From Lactobacillus sp. LL6 (GTDB taxonomy: Bacteria; Bacillota; Bacilli; Lactobacillales; Lactobacillaceae), in the NCBI RefSeq assembly GCF_007570935.1, contig NZ_VLLR01000001.1:1426001-1490000 (forward strand): a stretch of DNA of 64,000 nt, given 5' to 3'. This document shows, piece after piece, positions 1-7,659 of the stretch. Within the stretch, counting starts at the first letter, position 1; each line of letters begins with the position of its first letter. The position numbers and the translations under genes were made by a program. The notes beneath the pieces were generated by a model, which was not told the origin of the DNA, ran no database searches, and saw only the letters and a program-made list of their open reading frames with translations.

Positions 1-1135
1 TTTTTGTAATATTTTCACCAGATAAATAGCTATAATTTACTAAGCCACCAGCATTTGAATCAGCACGAACAGTAGAATCAAATAAGGTCTGATATAAGTT
101 ATCCGTACTAATTTTATTACCTGTTGCATCTGCGAATTCTTTAAATAAATTAACCCAGGCATTAATATCTGAAGAACAATTATTAACATGCACCATAGCT
201 ACAGGTGTACCTGAAGGAGTAGTTACCAAATCAATATCACGGTGAACAGATTTGAGAGGTTTATCTAAAACATTCATTGAAAATGCTGATGTACCCACGG
301 AAATATTACCTGTACGCTTTCTAACACTGTTCGTCGCTACCATTCCAGTTCCCGCATCCCCTTCTGGAGGTGCCATAAGAGAACCTGCTTTTAAAGAACC
401 TGTGGGGTCTAGTAACTTGGCACCTTGTTCGGTTAACTCCCCCGCACTTTTTCCAGCTACAACAGGTTTTGGTAAAATATTTTCAATTGACCATGAATAT
501 TTGGCAACTTCTGGTAATTTGCTAAATTTATTTAAAAAGTCATTGCGATAAGCTAGCACGTTTTCATCTATTGGAAAAATACCTGAAGCATCTCCAATTC
601 CTGTAACTTTTTCTCCTGTTAGCTTCCAATGTACATATCCAGCCAATGTAGTAATAAAATCAATATTATCAACATGTTCTTCCTTGTTAAGAATAGCTTG
701 ATATAAATGCGCAATGCTCCATCTTTGAGGAATATTAAAATTAAATAATTCAGTAAGTTTATCAGCTGCTTCTTCAGTAATATTATTTCTCCAAGTTCTA
801 AATGGAGTGAGTAAATTTCCTTCCTTGTCAAATGGTAAATATCCGTGCATCATCGCACTTACACCAATTGAACCAATCCTAGTTAAAGGAATATGATATT
901 TACTTTGAACCGAAGCTTTTAATTGCTTAAAGGCTTGCTGAATTCCTTCCCAGACTTGGTCAAGTGAATATGTCCAAATATTATTTTTATATTGGTTTTC
1001 CCATGTAAAACTTCCGGAAGCCAGTGTTTCAAAGTTATTATCAATTAAGACAACTTTTATTCTTGTAGATCCTAATTCAATTCCCAAGGCTGTTTTACCA
1101 TTTTGAATTTGTTTTTTAGTTTCAAGTAAATTCAT
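1..1135 (-). CDS. FGGY-family carbohydrate kinase, partial (C-terminus outside window)
   Basis: Sugar kinase that would phosphorylate an imported pentose or pentulose in the cytoplasm. The reading frame stays open from the ATG at 1135 to the window edge, giving about 378 residues. Visible family features are the N-terminal phosphate-binding strand GIELGSTRIK, the segments SAMMHGY and FRTWRNN, and a second ATPase-fold block around PPEGDAGTGMVATNSV. The start is set by GGAGAA 5 nt upstream of the ATG. It lies 10 nt after the transporter stop codon, so the two are cotranscribed and probably coupled. Its sequence style is that of kinases often labelled xylulokinase; clostridial relatives in AraR regulons were described as an alternative ribulokinase (AraK). 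The AraR-like regulator upstream makes L-ribulose the best guess, but D-xylulose is possible. Confidence 0.85.
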   Translation of the reverse strand, partial: MNLLETKKQIQNGKTALGIELGSTRIKVVLIDNNFETLASGSFTWENQYKNNIWTYSLDQVWEGIQQAFKQLKASVQSKYHIPLTRIGSIGVSAMMHGYLPFDKEGNLLTPFRTWRNNITEEAADKLTELFNFNIPQRWSIAHLYQAILNKEEHVDNIDFITTLAGYVHWKLTGEKVTGIGDASGIFPIDENVLAYRNDFLNKFSKLPEVAKYSWSIENILPKPVVAGKSAGELTEQGAKLLDPTGSLKAGSLMAPPEGDAGTGMVATNSVRKRTGNISVGTSAFSMNVLDKPLKSVHRDIDLVTTPSGTPVAMVHVNNCSSDINAWVNLFKEFADATGNKISTDNLYQTLFDSTVRADSNAGGLVNYSYLSGENITK

Positions 1136-1145
1136 AATTATTCTC

Positions 1146-2588
1146 CTAAGAATTAGTTCTTTCTACATTAATATTTTTAGAGTGTACTTTTTTAATCGCC
1201 TTAAAATGATTTGTTCCTTGAGCTTCAATTTCTTCAAGAGTGTGTCCCCTAGTTTCTGGAACACGAGTTTTTATGAAGATTACACCTAATAAGCAAATTA
1301 CACCAAAAATTGCAAATACTGCTTCTTGTGGCATACTTGCAGTCATAATTGGAAAAATTAAACCAACTAGCCATGAACCAATCCAATTAAATGAAGAAGC
1401 AAGACCAGAAGCGCGACCCCTAATAGCTAATGGGAAGATTTCCCCAACCAAAACCCAAGTAAGAGGAGCCCAGGTAAATGAATAAAATGCCACATAAATA
1501 CAAAGAAATACAACTATTGTAATTGGATTCATATTTGGAATCATCCAATTTAAAATAGCCGGTAAAATAAATGATAGTCCCATTACACTGCCGCCAAGCA
1601 TTAATAGCGCACGGCGATTAAATTTATCTGCAATCCACATATAAAATAGTGATCCAATCACTAAAATAATACCTTGGATAATTGGCCACATTAAGTTAGA
1701 GGAAGCTGCTTGACCAGTTGCTTTTTGTACAATTAAAGGAATATAGTAGAAAATTGCATTAGCACCTTGAAATTGTTGAAAAGCTGCAACACCAACACCA
1801 GCAATAACTAAATAACGATACTTGCTACTGAATAAAGTACTCCAGCTAGCTTTTTTATTTGCTTCACGCTCTTTTTTAGCGGTTTTTTTAATGCTTTCTA
1901 ATTCTTGATTAATTTCAGCAGGGTTTGATCTAATATAGGATAAAACTCGCTTTGCTTGAGCTTCATCACCTTTTTTAAGTAAAAAACGAGGAGACTCAGG
2001 TAAACGCAATACTCCCATAAATAAAATCAAAGCCGGCACTGCAGCAAGTCCTAGCATTAATCTCCATGCCCATTCTCCAGGTAAATCTTTTAACAAAAAA
2101 TCAGCAACATAAGATAAAAGCATCCCTGAAACGATCATAGTTTGATTAAGACCTGATAAACGACCTCTTGCTTTTGCTGGAGCCATTTCTGACATATATG
2201 CAGGAACTAATGCCGAAGCAGCTCCAACTGCAAGTCCCAAAAGCATTCTTACAATAATTAGATAATATGGGCTAAGTTTTCCAATATCGGGTGCTATCCC
2301 TGATAAAATTGAAAAAATCATAAATATTACCGCAGAAATCAAAATCATTTTACGTCGACCAAGCTTATCAGATAGTTGACCTGCAAGTGCACCACCAAAA
2401 ATAGCCCCAAACATAACGGCGGAAGTAATCCATCCAACCAAACTCGCTGCGTTTTGCAGATGCCAATCTGCTTCCAAAAATGGTAAGGCCCCGGTCATTA
2501 CACCGATGTCATAACCAAATAAAATACCACCAAACGATCCAAAGAAGTAAATAAAAGCACTAGATATCTTCTTTTCACTTTTAGCCAT
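1146..2588 (-). CDS. MFS sugar porter (sugar:H+ symporter), 480 aa
   Basis: Major facilitator transporter of the sugar porter family, in the size range of AraE/XylE-type pentose:proton symporters. About 12 hydrophobic segments are visible, with the loop motif GRRK near residue 84, the RGR motif after helix 4 (ARGRLSGLNQ), PESPRFL before the central loop and PETRGHTLEEIE after helix 12. An ATG at 2606 would add six residues but has no ribosome site; AGGAGG with a 5-nt gap precedes the ATG at 2588, so I chose that. The gene follows a strong promoter with a cre site just downstream and ends 10 nt before the kinase. Substrate is inferred from the AraR-type regulator: arabinose or xylose most likely. 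Confidence 0.9.
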   Translation of the reverse strand: MAKSEKKISSAFIYFFGSFGGILFGYDIGVMTGALPFLEADWHLQNAASLVGWITSAVMFGAIFGGALAGQLSDKLGRRKMILISAVIFMIFSILSGIAPDIGKLSPYYLIIVRMLLGLAVGAASALVPAYMSEMAPAKARGRLSGLNQTMIVSGMLLSYVADFLLKDLPGEWAWRLMLGLAAVPALILFMGVLRLPESPRFLLKKGDEAQAKRVLSYIRSNPAEINQELESIKKTAKKEREANKKASWSTLFSSKYRYLVIAGVGVAAFQQFQGANAIFYYIPLIVQKATGQAASSNLMWPIIQGIILVIGSLFYMWIADKFNRRALLMLGGSVMGLSFILPAILNWMIPNMNPITIVVFLCIYVAFYSFTWAPLTWVLVGEIFPLAIRGRASGLASSFNWIGSWLVGLIFPIMTASMPQEAVFAIFGVICLLGVIFIKTRVPETRGHTLEEIEAQGTNHFKAIKKVHSKNINVERTNS

Positions 2589-2631
2589 TTTTTCCTCCTT
2601 TTTCATGAAATTAACTTGTTATTTTCGTCAT

Positions 2632-2645
2632 TGAATGCGCTTTCA
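2632..2645 (-). promoter_or_regulatory. cre (CcpA) site for the pentose operon
   Basis: TGAATGCGCTTTCA matches the consensus TGWNANCGNTNWCA at 13 of 14 positions. It lies just downstream of the predicted transcription start of the transporter-kinase operon, the position where CcpA usually acts as a roadblock. Carbon catabolite repression is inferred from the match. Confidence 0.7.
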
Positions 2646-2657
2646 ATTTATAAATCA

Positions 2658-2686
2658 ATAATACTTCTTTCTCGTCCTTTTTTCAA
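2658..2686 (-). promoter_or_regulatory. promoter of the transporter-kinase operon
   Basis: On the minus strand TTGAAA (2686-2681) and TATTAT (2663-2658) are separated by exactly 17 bp. The start of transcription would be near 2651, giving a leader of about 60 nt that contains the cre site. Confidence 0.65.
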
Positions 2687-2726
2687 TACAAATTAATAAT
2701 AAATTTTGCATTTATTATTTTTGTAT
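2686..2726. promoter_or_regulatory. palindromic operator candidate for the AraR-like repressor
   Basis: Outer half-sites ATACAAA (2686-2692) and TTTGTAT (2720-2726) enclose a perfect inverted repeat AATAATAAA / TTTATTATT (2695-2703, 2711-2719). The element touches the -35 box of the operon promoter. Half-sites of the ACAAAT/TTTGTA type are common in AraR operators, so this is the best place for the adjacent regulator to bind; binding is inferred. Confidence 0.5.
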
Positions 2727-2744
2727 TTAAAATTATTACACAAA

Positions 2745-2786
2745 TAAAAAAACATCGAACAAATTTTTGCTCAATGTCTTTTTTAT
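2745..2786 (-). terminator. terminator after the AraR-like gene
   Basis: Twelve-base arms at 2752-2763 and 2766-2777 pair with a few G-U pairs and a two-base loop, with T-runs on both outer sides. It separates the regulator transcript from the transporter operon promoter. Confidence 0.65.
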
Positions 2787-2797
2787 TAGTATTATTT

Positions 2798-3880
2798 TTA
2801 ATCTATCTTACTGGTTGTTTCATTAGGCATTATCTTAACTTTATAACATTTAGAAGTTACTTTTTTACCATTAATCATATCCAGTAATGTTTTAGCTGCA
2901 TCTACACCCATTCTTTCTTTAGGATGTGCCACAGTTGTTAAGCGTGGGGAAATATATCTTCCTAAAATATAATCATCAAAACCAGCAACTGAAATATCTG
3001 TAGGAATTTTTAAATCTACTGATCTAATTACATCCATCATTTGAATGGCAAGTTCATCATTATAGCAAACTATTGCAGTCGGTCCATTTTCACGATTAAT
3101 TTTTGAAATTGCTTCTTTTAATATCGGCGACATATTTTCAGTTGACTGATACATAATAGTTTCATTTAAATATGAAATATCAGGATGCTCCATGTAGGCA
3201 TCTAAAAAACCTCGCAATCTCTTAGTTCCCTGCATGTCATCTACTTGAAACATACCTAAGATCTTTTTATGTCCTAAGCCAATCAAATAATTAGTTATAT
3301 CTTTTTCAGCTTTTAAATCGTCTACTTCTATATATGGAAAATCTAAATCATTATAATGGGCATTAATCAAAAGAGTAGGAATATTTTTTTCTTTTAAATA
3401 ATTATAAAGATCTAGATTTTTATTTGGTAATGCACTTTGTGTTGGTTCAATAATTAATCCTGATACTTCATTATCAATCATTCTTTTTAAAGCTTTACGC
3501 TCTTCATCAGAATTATTATGGGTATTATTAAGAATTAAAGAATAACCATTTTCTGAAACAACTCTGTCTATACCACTAATAATTCTAGGAAAAATATAAT
3601 CAGCTAAATGAGTAGTTATTACACCAATCATTTTGGTGTCACTAACTTTAGATTTAATTCTTTTTTTCCAATTATCAACGAACATTCCGCCGCCTTGAAT
3701 ACGATAAATATAGTGTCTATTTTCTAATTCACCAGCTGCTCTTCGAATTGTATAGCGACTTACACTATACATTTGCATTAATTCAGACTCAGTAGGTAAT
3801 TTTTCGCCTTCTTGATAGTTGCCACTTTCAATATCTTTTATCAGACTATTGCGAACTTTTTCATATTTAATTTCAGACAT
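2798..3880 (-). CDS. araR: GntR/LacI hybrid repressor of AraR type, 360 aa
   Basis: Transcriptional repressor with an N-terminal GntR winged helix (about residues 5-70; motif EKLPTESELMQMYSVSRYTIRRA) joined to a LacI/periplasmic-binding-type sugar domain (about 80-355; IGVITTHLADYIFPRI, GFDDYILGRYISP). This domain pairing and length are those of AraR, the L-arabinose repressor. A TTG at 3886 would add two residues, but the ATG at 3880 is the more normal start; the ribosome site upstream (AGAAAG) is weak. The gene lies directly upstream of a pentose transporter and kinase in the same orientation, consistent with local control. The effector is unproven: arabinose is likely, another pentose possible. 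Confidence 0.8.
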   Translation of the reverse strand: MSEIKYEKVRNSLIKDIESGNYQEGEKLPTESELMQMYSVSRYTIRRAAGELENRHYIYRIQGGGMFVDNWKKRIKSKVSDTKMIGVITTHLADYIFPRIISGIDRVVSENGYSLILNNTHNNSDEERKALKRMIDNEVSGLIIEPTQSALPNKNLDLYNYLKEKNIPTLLINAHYNDLDFPYIEVDDLKAEKDITNYLIGLGHKKILGMFQVDDMQGTKRLRGFLDAYMEHPDISYLNETIMYQSTENMSPILKEAISKINRENGPTAIVCYNDELAIQMMDVIRSVDLKIPTDISVAGFDDYILGRYISPRLTTVAHPKERMGVDAAKTLLDMINGKKVTSKCYKVKIMPNETTSKID

Positions 3881-4010
3881 AAACAACTTTCTTTCTAAAA
3901 GCTAAAACATGATTCTGGTGTATCCTACTTTATACTACTAAATTTTTAACTATCTAGGAAGTTTTAAATATAAATTTTTAAAATTATACGGATGAAAGTA
4001 CATATTAACC

Positions 4011-4040
4011 AAAAAAGACAGCTCTACAATTAGAACTGTC
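4011..4040 (-). terminator. terminator of the small toxin-like gene
   Basis: The minus strand folds GACAGTTCTA / TAGAGCTGTC with a four-base loop (4017-4040) followed by TTTTTT (4016-4011). It begins 25 nt after the stop of the 27-codon gene, so it would end a short dedicated transcript. Confidence 0.8.
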
Positions 4041-4064
4041 CCAGTTGAGAAATCAAGCAAGCCA

Positions 4065-4148
4065 TTAAGGGCGCTTAATCTCACGGACTAACCGAGTGAT
4101 TGAGTCGATTAGCACACTGATAGCAATGATTAATAAAACGTTGGTCAT
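4065..4148 (-). CDS. small hydrophobic peptide, type I toxin-like, 27 aa
   Basis: A short gene with a textbook ribosome site (AAAGGAGGTG, 6 nt before the ATG at 4148). The peptide begins MTNVLLIIAISVLI and ends in a charged tail VREIKRP: one membrane-spanning segment plus a basic C-terminus, the layout of type I toxins. It has its own strong terminator. The plus-strand RNA gene on the far side of the IS3 element carries a copy of GATTAATAAAAC and of GGTCATNCCT, both antisense to this gene's translation start region, which is how Fst/par-type antitoxin RNAs work. The IS insertion lies just upstream of the ribosome site, so its own promoter is now cut off. I do not recognise the peptide family; toxicity is inferred. 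Confidence 0.65.
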   Translation of the reverse strand: MTNVLLIIAISVLIDSITRLVREIKRP

Positions 4149-4152
4149 GCCT

Positions 4153-4163
4153 TACACCTCCTT
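4153..4163. repeat. 11-bp direct repeat at the left end of the IS3 element
   Basis: TACACCTCCTT here recurs at 5632-5642, directly beyond the other end of the element. It includes the ribosome site of the small peptide gene. It looks like a target duplication but is longer than the 3-5 bp usual for IS3-family elements. Confidence 0.8.
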
Positions 4164-5631
4164 TGATATGAACCCCGAAATTTGGACAAGAATTTCGGGG
4201 TTTTATTATGACTAAATTAACTAAGCAAGATAAAATCGATATTTATAATAATTGGAAAAATTATAAAAAGTCAGCTGAATCATTAAGCAAAGAATATAAA
4301 ATAGCTTCTAGTGTAGTTAGGTATTTGGTTAGGTTACTTGATAAACATGGATTAGACGTCTTAAACAGGTCATATACTAACTATTCGATTGAGTTTAAAG
4401 AGAAGGCAATAAAACGTATACTATATGGTGCTGAACCGATACAACAAATAGCACTAGACCTTGCTTTACCAAGTGATGGAATGCTTCGTAATTGGCTTCG
4501 CAAATACAAAGAAGATGGGTATAATGTCATTAATCATCAGAAAGGCAGAAAACCCAATGCAGGACAAAGACAAACAGATCCAAGAACTTCAAAAGCAAAT
4601 CAAAAATCTCAAACAGAAGAATTTAGAGCTTACTGTCGAGAACGAATTTATAAAAAAATTAGACGCCTTAGTAGCACAAAGAACCAGAAACCAAAAGCAC
4701 AAGAAATAGTTTCTGCAGTCACACAGCTAAGGCGAGAACTTCACGTGACTGTAAGTTTTGTGCTCAAAGTTATCAATTCTAAGCCTGACCTTCCACATCT
4801 ATCCAGAAGTAATTATTACTATGTTCAAGGACATGATGATAAAGATAGAAAAAACCAAAAGATTATGAAGAGGATCAAAGAAGTATATGAAGAGCACAAA
4901 CATCGCTATGGTTATAGAAGAATTACTGCGCAGCTTCAACGTGAAGGACTTAAAATTAATCATAAAAAAGTAAAGCGTCTAATGACTAAAATGCACTTAT
5001 ATGGCATTGCCATTAGACGTAAGTATAAATATTCAAGCTATCGTGGAACTGTAGGTAAAATCAAAGCTAACCTAATCAAACGCAATTTCAAGTCTGTGAT
5101 GCCAAATATAAAGTGGTATTCAGACGTGACAGAATTTCATTTAAATGGTGAAAAGCTTTATTTATCCCCAATCATGGATGGTTGCACACAAGAGATCGTC
5201 TCTTATACTCTCAGCCACAGACCTGTTTTAAAACAAGTAATGGATATGTTAGAACATGCATACAAGAAGTATCCAGCACTTAATGGCTTGATCTTCCATA
5301 CTGATCAAGGTTGGCAATATCAAAAACCACTCTTCCAAAATTGGCTCAAAAACCATGGTATTACTCAAAGTATGTCACGCAAAGGTAACTCCTTAGATGA
5401 TGGCATGATGGAGGGGGTTCTTTGGCATACTCAAAAGAGAAATGTTCTACGGTTTTGAGAAAAACTTTAAAAACTTAGATGAATTAGAACAAGCTATTAG
5501 AGAATATATTAAGTATTACAACACTAAGAGAATAAAATCTATACTAAAAAATCGCACTCCGATTGAATATCGGAATGCGATCATGAATCAAAGCTAATCA
5601 ATAATATGTCCTAATTTTAGGGTTCATATCA
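4164..5631 (+). mobile_element. IS3-family (IS150-group) insertion sequence, degenerate, 1468 bp
   Basis: The ends are 24-bp imperfect inverted repeats starting TGATATGAACCC (4164-4187 and 5608-5631, three mismatches). The left end continues into a hairpin CCCCGAAATT / AATTTCGGGG with a T-run (4173-4204), which would stop incoming transcription. The element holds one transposase gene with two frameshifts and is flanked by an 11-bp direct repeat. It separates a small peptide gene from its upstream region. Confidence 0.85.
4208..5597 (+). pseudogene. IS3-family transposase (orfA/orfB) with two frameshifts
   Basis: The N-terminal orfA helix-turn-helix part is read from 4208 in frame 2. Near 4556 it must switch to frame 3, where DKDKQIQELQ begins the coiled coil that ends at 4709. 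The normal -1 frameshift would then occur at the A-run around 4650 to enter the orfB frame. orfB shows DDE residues in WYSDVTEF, FHTDQGWQY and DGMMEG. A G-run of five at 5413-5417, where four are expected, shifts the frame again; the true C-terminus continues as a Y-rich tail to TAA at 5597. An apparent 416-codon frame across the gene is an artefact of the first lesion. The element is probably inactive unless the shifts are bypassed. Confidence 0.85.
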
Positions 5632-5642
5632 TACACCTCCTT
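5632..5642. repeat. 11-bp direct repeat at the right end of the IS3 element
   Basis: Second copy of TACACCTCCTT, immediately after the right inverted repeat. Before insertion the sequence would have read straight from here into the ribosome site of the small peptide gene. Confidence 0.8.
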
Positions 5643-5691
5643 TCAACGCATAAGCGTTTTTAATTAGGTGCTTAAAGCACGCATTAAACAT

Positions 5692-5721
5692 TTTACCATT
5701 TTGTTGATTCTATGCTATAAT
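5692..5721 (+). promoter_or_regulatory. promoter of the candidate antitoxin RNA
   Basis: TATAAT (5716-5721) with the extended -10 bases TG and a TTTACC box (5692-5697) 18 bp upstream. Transcription would start near 5728 and run rightward. Confidence 0.6.
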
Positions 5722-5727
5722 CTTTTT

Positions 5728-5829
5728 AGCAAGATTAATAAAACTAGGTCATACCTAGCACGCAAAAAGTCGGGCTGATTACCCGCATTAGCTAATGGAG
5801 TGTACATGGTTAACACGTCACTCTTTTTT
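5728..5829 (+). ncRNA. candidate type I antitoxin RNA (about 100 nt)
   Basis: A short region with a promoter at its left and a hairpin GAGTG/CACTC followed by TTTTTT (5798-5829) at its right, and no good reading frame. It carries GATTAATAAAAC (5733-5744) and AGGTCATACCT (5746-5756). Both are near copies of the plus strand at 4128-4152, the complement of the small toxin-like gene's start region, so the RNA could pair with that mRNA at two separated sites. This is the known design of par/Fst loci, but here the two genes are divergent. A further hairpin CGGG/CCCG lies in between. Confidence 0.55.
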
Positions 5830-5862
5830 GTTTTGCTATATTAATAATTAAGATAAAAAAGC

Positions 5863-5898
5863 AAAAAAAAAGAACACAGCTCTCACTGTGTTCTTTTT
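5863..5898. terminator. bidirectional terminator hairpin
   Basis: GAACACAG / CTGTGTTC (5872-5879, 5886-5893) with A-run on the left and T-run on the right, so it works on both strands. It sits immediately outside the right end of the tnpB element. Confidence 0.7.
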
Positions 5899-5902
5899 CA
5901 CC

Positions 5903-6110
5903 TCTGTCAATTCACCACGGACTAAAGTCCGTGGCTTGTAACTCACGACTCTCATTGAGTCAGCAGTCCAAATGTCTTGCGACTCCTGCTTGTTTGTGGC
6001 TACATCATATCGGACGATTGACTTACGCCCGTTTATCTAGCAAGATTTAGCTCACTAGATGTTCTAACAGGATCATAAACTGATCTGCTAGCTATTTATC
6101 TTTGATTATT
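5903..6110 (-). ncRNA. omegaRNA (reRNA) candidate at the tnpB 3' end
   Basis: TnpB nucleases use an RNA made from the 3' end of tnpB and the element's right end, with guide sequence taken from DNA just past that end. Here the roughly 190 nt after tnpB hold several short stems and finish with the 20-bp hairpin at 5915-5934 and GTGAATTGAC. The guide would then be read leftward from about 5903, into the GAACACAG terminator hairpin. The exact end is inferred. Confidence 0.5.
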
Positions 6111-7321
6111 ATCGGCTCTTCTTCACCAGATACATATCTTGTCCCTAATTGCTGGATATTGATAGCTGCTAAACGGTCATCATTTGTGCTATAACCACAC
6201 TTATCACAGATATAGAGATGCAAATCATGATCTCTATTCTCCTTGCGAATACGTCCGCACTTAGGACACCTTTGACTGGTGTACTCTGCCGGTAATTCAA
6301 CAGTTTGAGAAGAATTAAGGTTTGATTTATAAGTTAAGAATTGACCTAATTGGAAGAAAGCCCAAGATACATTTTCATATCTGGAATCTTTATTGGTCTT
6401 TTCTGTAGCTTCTCTAACTCCGCCCAAATCTTCAATTACAAAAAGGGTATTCTTGCCATACTTATTAACGAGTGTCTTAGACAATTGATGATTGACATCA
6501 GTCATCCAACGGTTCTCTCGCTGACCGATTTTTTTCAGTCTTCGTTTGGCAGATTTAGTACCTTTAGCTTGTAATTGAGCTCTTAATTTCTTATATTTTC
6601 TGCGTTTTCTAGCAACTTGTTTGCCATCAAAGAAAGCTGTCTTACCATGCTCATCATAACAGGTTGCCAAAAAGCGTAGTCCACGATCAATACCAACTAC
6701 ATGCTCAGTCTGTGAAACTTGATAATCAGGTATTTCTTTAGTAGCAGAAACATGCAGATACCACTTGTTTCCAATATTCAAAAGCTTGCCAATTCCTAAT
6801 TTCCATTCAGGTGTAAAGTATTGATCAAAGCCTTTACAGATTGGAGTTACTTTGACTCTGCCATCTAAAGTATTTAAAGAGAGCAAGTTTTTAGAAGCTA
6901 AATAAGACCAGTCTCTGTTTCTCTGCAAGTCAACTTGTGGAGTATTAAAAGAAATCGGATTCCAAAGCCAGTCTAAATTACGATAAACACGCTGATAAAC
7001 TTTCTTGCCTTTAGCATTCTTTTGGCCAGTATCATAATACAGTGGATTATTAAAGAGCTGAGTCTTAACAGTCTTATACTTGGCAACAACATTTCTAATT
7101 GCAGATTGAGCCATTTGGGACTTTAAGCCAAATTTTGAACGCAAATCAGAATAAATAGCTTTATTCAGTCTGGTCTGTGACATATCAAAATTATGATTAA
7201 ATATGTACTCAGAAATATAGTTACAAGTAAGACGATAAGCTTCCATAGTTTTTTCAAATTTGTTAGCAATAGTTTGATTATCAAAGTTTAGTTTTACTTT
7301 GATAGTAACAGTTTGGTTCAT
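6092..7321 (-). CDS. tnpB: TnpB RNA-guided endonuclease, 409 aa
   Basis: TnpB of the IS200/IS605 group, ancestor-like relative of Cas12. The RuvC-type site looks intact: GIDRG (Asp near residue 210), VIEDLGG (Glu near 298) and NDDRLAAINI (Asp near 382). A four-cysteine zinc finger CPKC...CDKC sits at about 353-375. The N-terminal part has the usual TnpB helix-turn-helix start. Start: ATG at 7321 with AAAGGAGG upstream; a TATAAT-like box lies at about 7346-7351. Length is normal for the family. With all catalytic residues present it may still cut DNA under the guidance of the RNA made from its own 3' end. Confidence 0.9.
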   Translation of the reverse strand: MNQTVTIKVKLNFDNQTIANKFEKTMEAYRLTCNYISEYIFNHNFDMSQTRLNKAIYSDLRSKFGLKSQMAQSAIRNVVAKYKTVKTQLFNNPLYYDTGQKNAKGKKVYQRVYRNLDWLWNPISFNTPQVDLQRNRDWSYLASKNLLSLNTLDGRVKVTPICKGFDQYFTPEWKLGIGKLLNIGNKWYLHVSATKEIPDYQVSQTEHVVGIDRGLRFLATCYDEHGKTAFFDGKQVARKRRKYKKLRAQLQAKGTKSAKRRLKKIGQRENRWMTDVNHQLSKTLVNKYGKNTLFVIEDLGGVREATEKTNKDSRYENVSWAFFQLGQFLTYKSNLNSSQTVELPAEYTSQRCPKCGRIRKENRDHDLHLYICDKCGYSTNDDRLAAINIQQLGTRYVSGEEEPIIIKDK

Positions 7322-7383
7322 TGTTGTCCTCCTTTCTTCACAAATATTATATCAAATATAAACTGTGAAATATATAAAATATC

Positions 7384-7415
7384 AAAAAAATAAGCTGACG
7401 CGAACGCATCAGCTT
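7384..7415 (-). terminator. terminator of the tRNA-Gln transcript
   Basis: AAGCTGACGCG / CGCATCAGCTT (7392-7415) with one G-U pair, followed on the minus strand by seven Ts. A second perfect hairpin, CCAGCGATT / AATCGCTGG, lies just before it at 7428-7447. Confidence 0.8.
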
Positions 7416-7470
7416 AAGGCTATCCCTCCAGCGATTAAAATCGCTGGTATCTCGCCTAAAAATCAATGAA

Positions 7471-7542
7471 TTGGGTTAGCTGGATTCGAACCAGCGCATG
7501 ATGGTACCAAAAACCATTGCCTTACCACTTGGCTATAACCCA
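7471..7542 (-). tRNA. tRNA-Gln (TTG anticodon)
   Basis: Full cloverleaf on the minus strand: acceptor TGGGTTA / TAACCCA, D arm GCCAAGTGGTAAGGC, anticodon arm ATGGT-TTTTGGT-ACCAT giving anticodon UUG, and T arm GCTGG-TTCGAAT-CCAGC. CCA is not encoded. It is a single tRNA gene with its own promoter and terminator. Confidence 0.95.
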
Positions 7543-7602
7543 TCCTTCGAACCTTTTACTTGTTAGTTCTATTCAAATGGTTCTCACCACTCGACATTTA
7601 AT

Positions 7603-7631
7603 AGTATAGGGGATAACAAGAAAAGAGTCAA
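7603..7631 (-). promoter_or_regulatory. strong promoter of tRNA-Gln
   Basis: TTGACT (7631-7626), 17-bp spacer, TATACT (7608-7603). The start would be near 7596, about 54 nt before the tRNA. Confidence 0.75.
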
Positions 7632-7659
7632 GAAAAATTTGAAACTTTTTCAAAAAAAT

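Larger units (their letters stand above)
5903..7380 (-). mobile_element. IS200/IS605-family element carrying only tnpB (limits approximate)
   Basis: A lone tnpB gene plus a structured 3' end. The 3' end carries the perfect hairpin CCACGGACTAAAGTCCGTGG (5915-5934), typical of the right end in these elements. The left end must lie between the tnpB start at 7321 and the tRNA-Gln terminator at 7384-7415 and is not sharply visible. No TnpA Y1 transposase is present, so any movement would need one supplied from elsewhere. Confidence 0.65.

Noticed and set aside
252-551. A 99-codon plus-strand frame
   Set aside because: It is antisense to the FGGY kinase, whose motifs are clear on the other strand.
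4208-5458. A 416-codon frame as an intact fused IS3 transposase
   Set aside because: About 40 residues in the middle and the last dozen are out of frame relative to the family; the gene carries two lesions.
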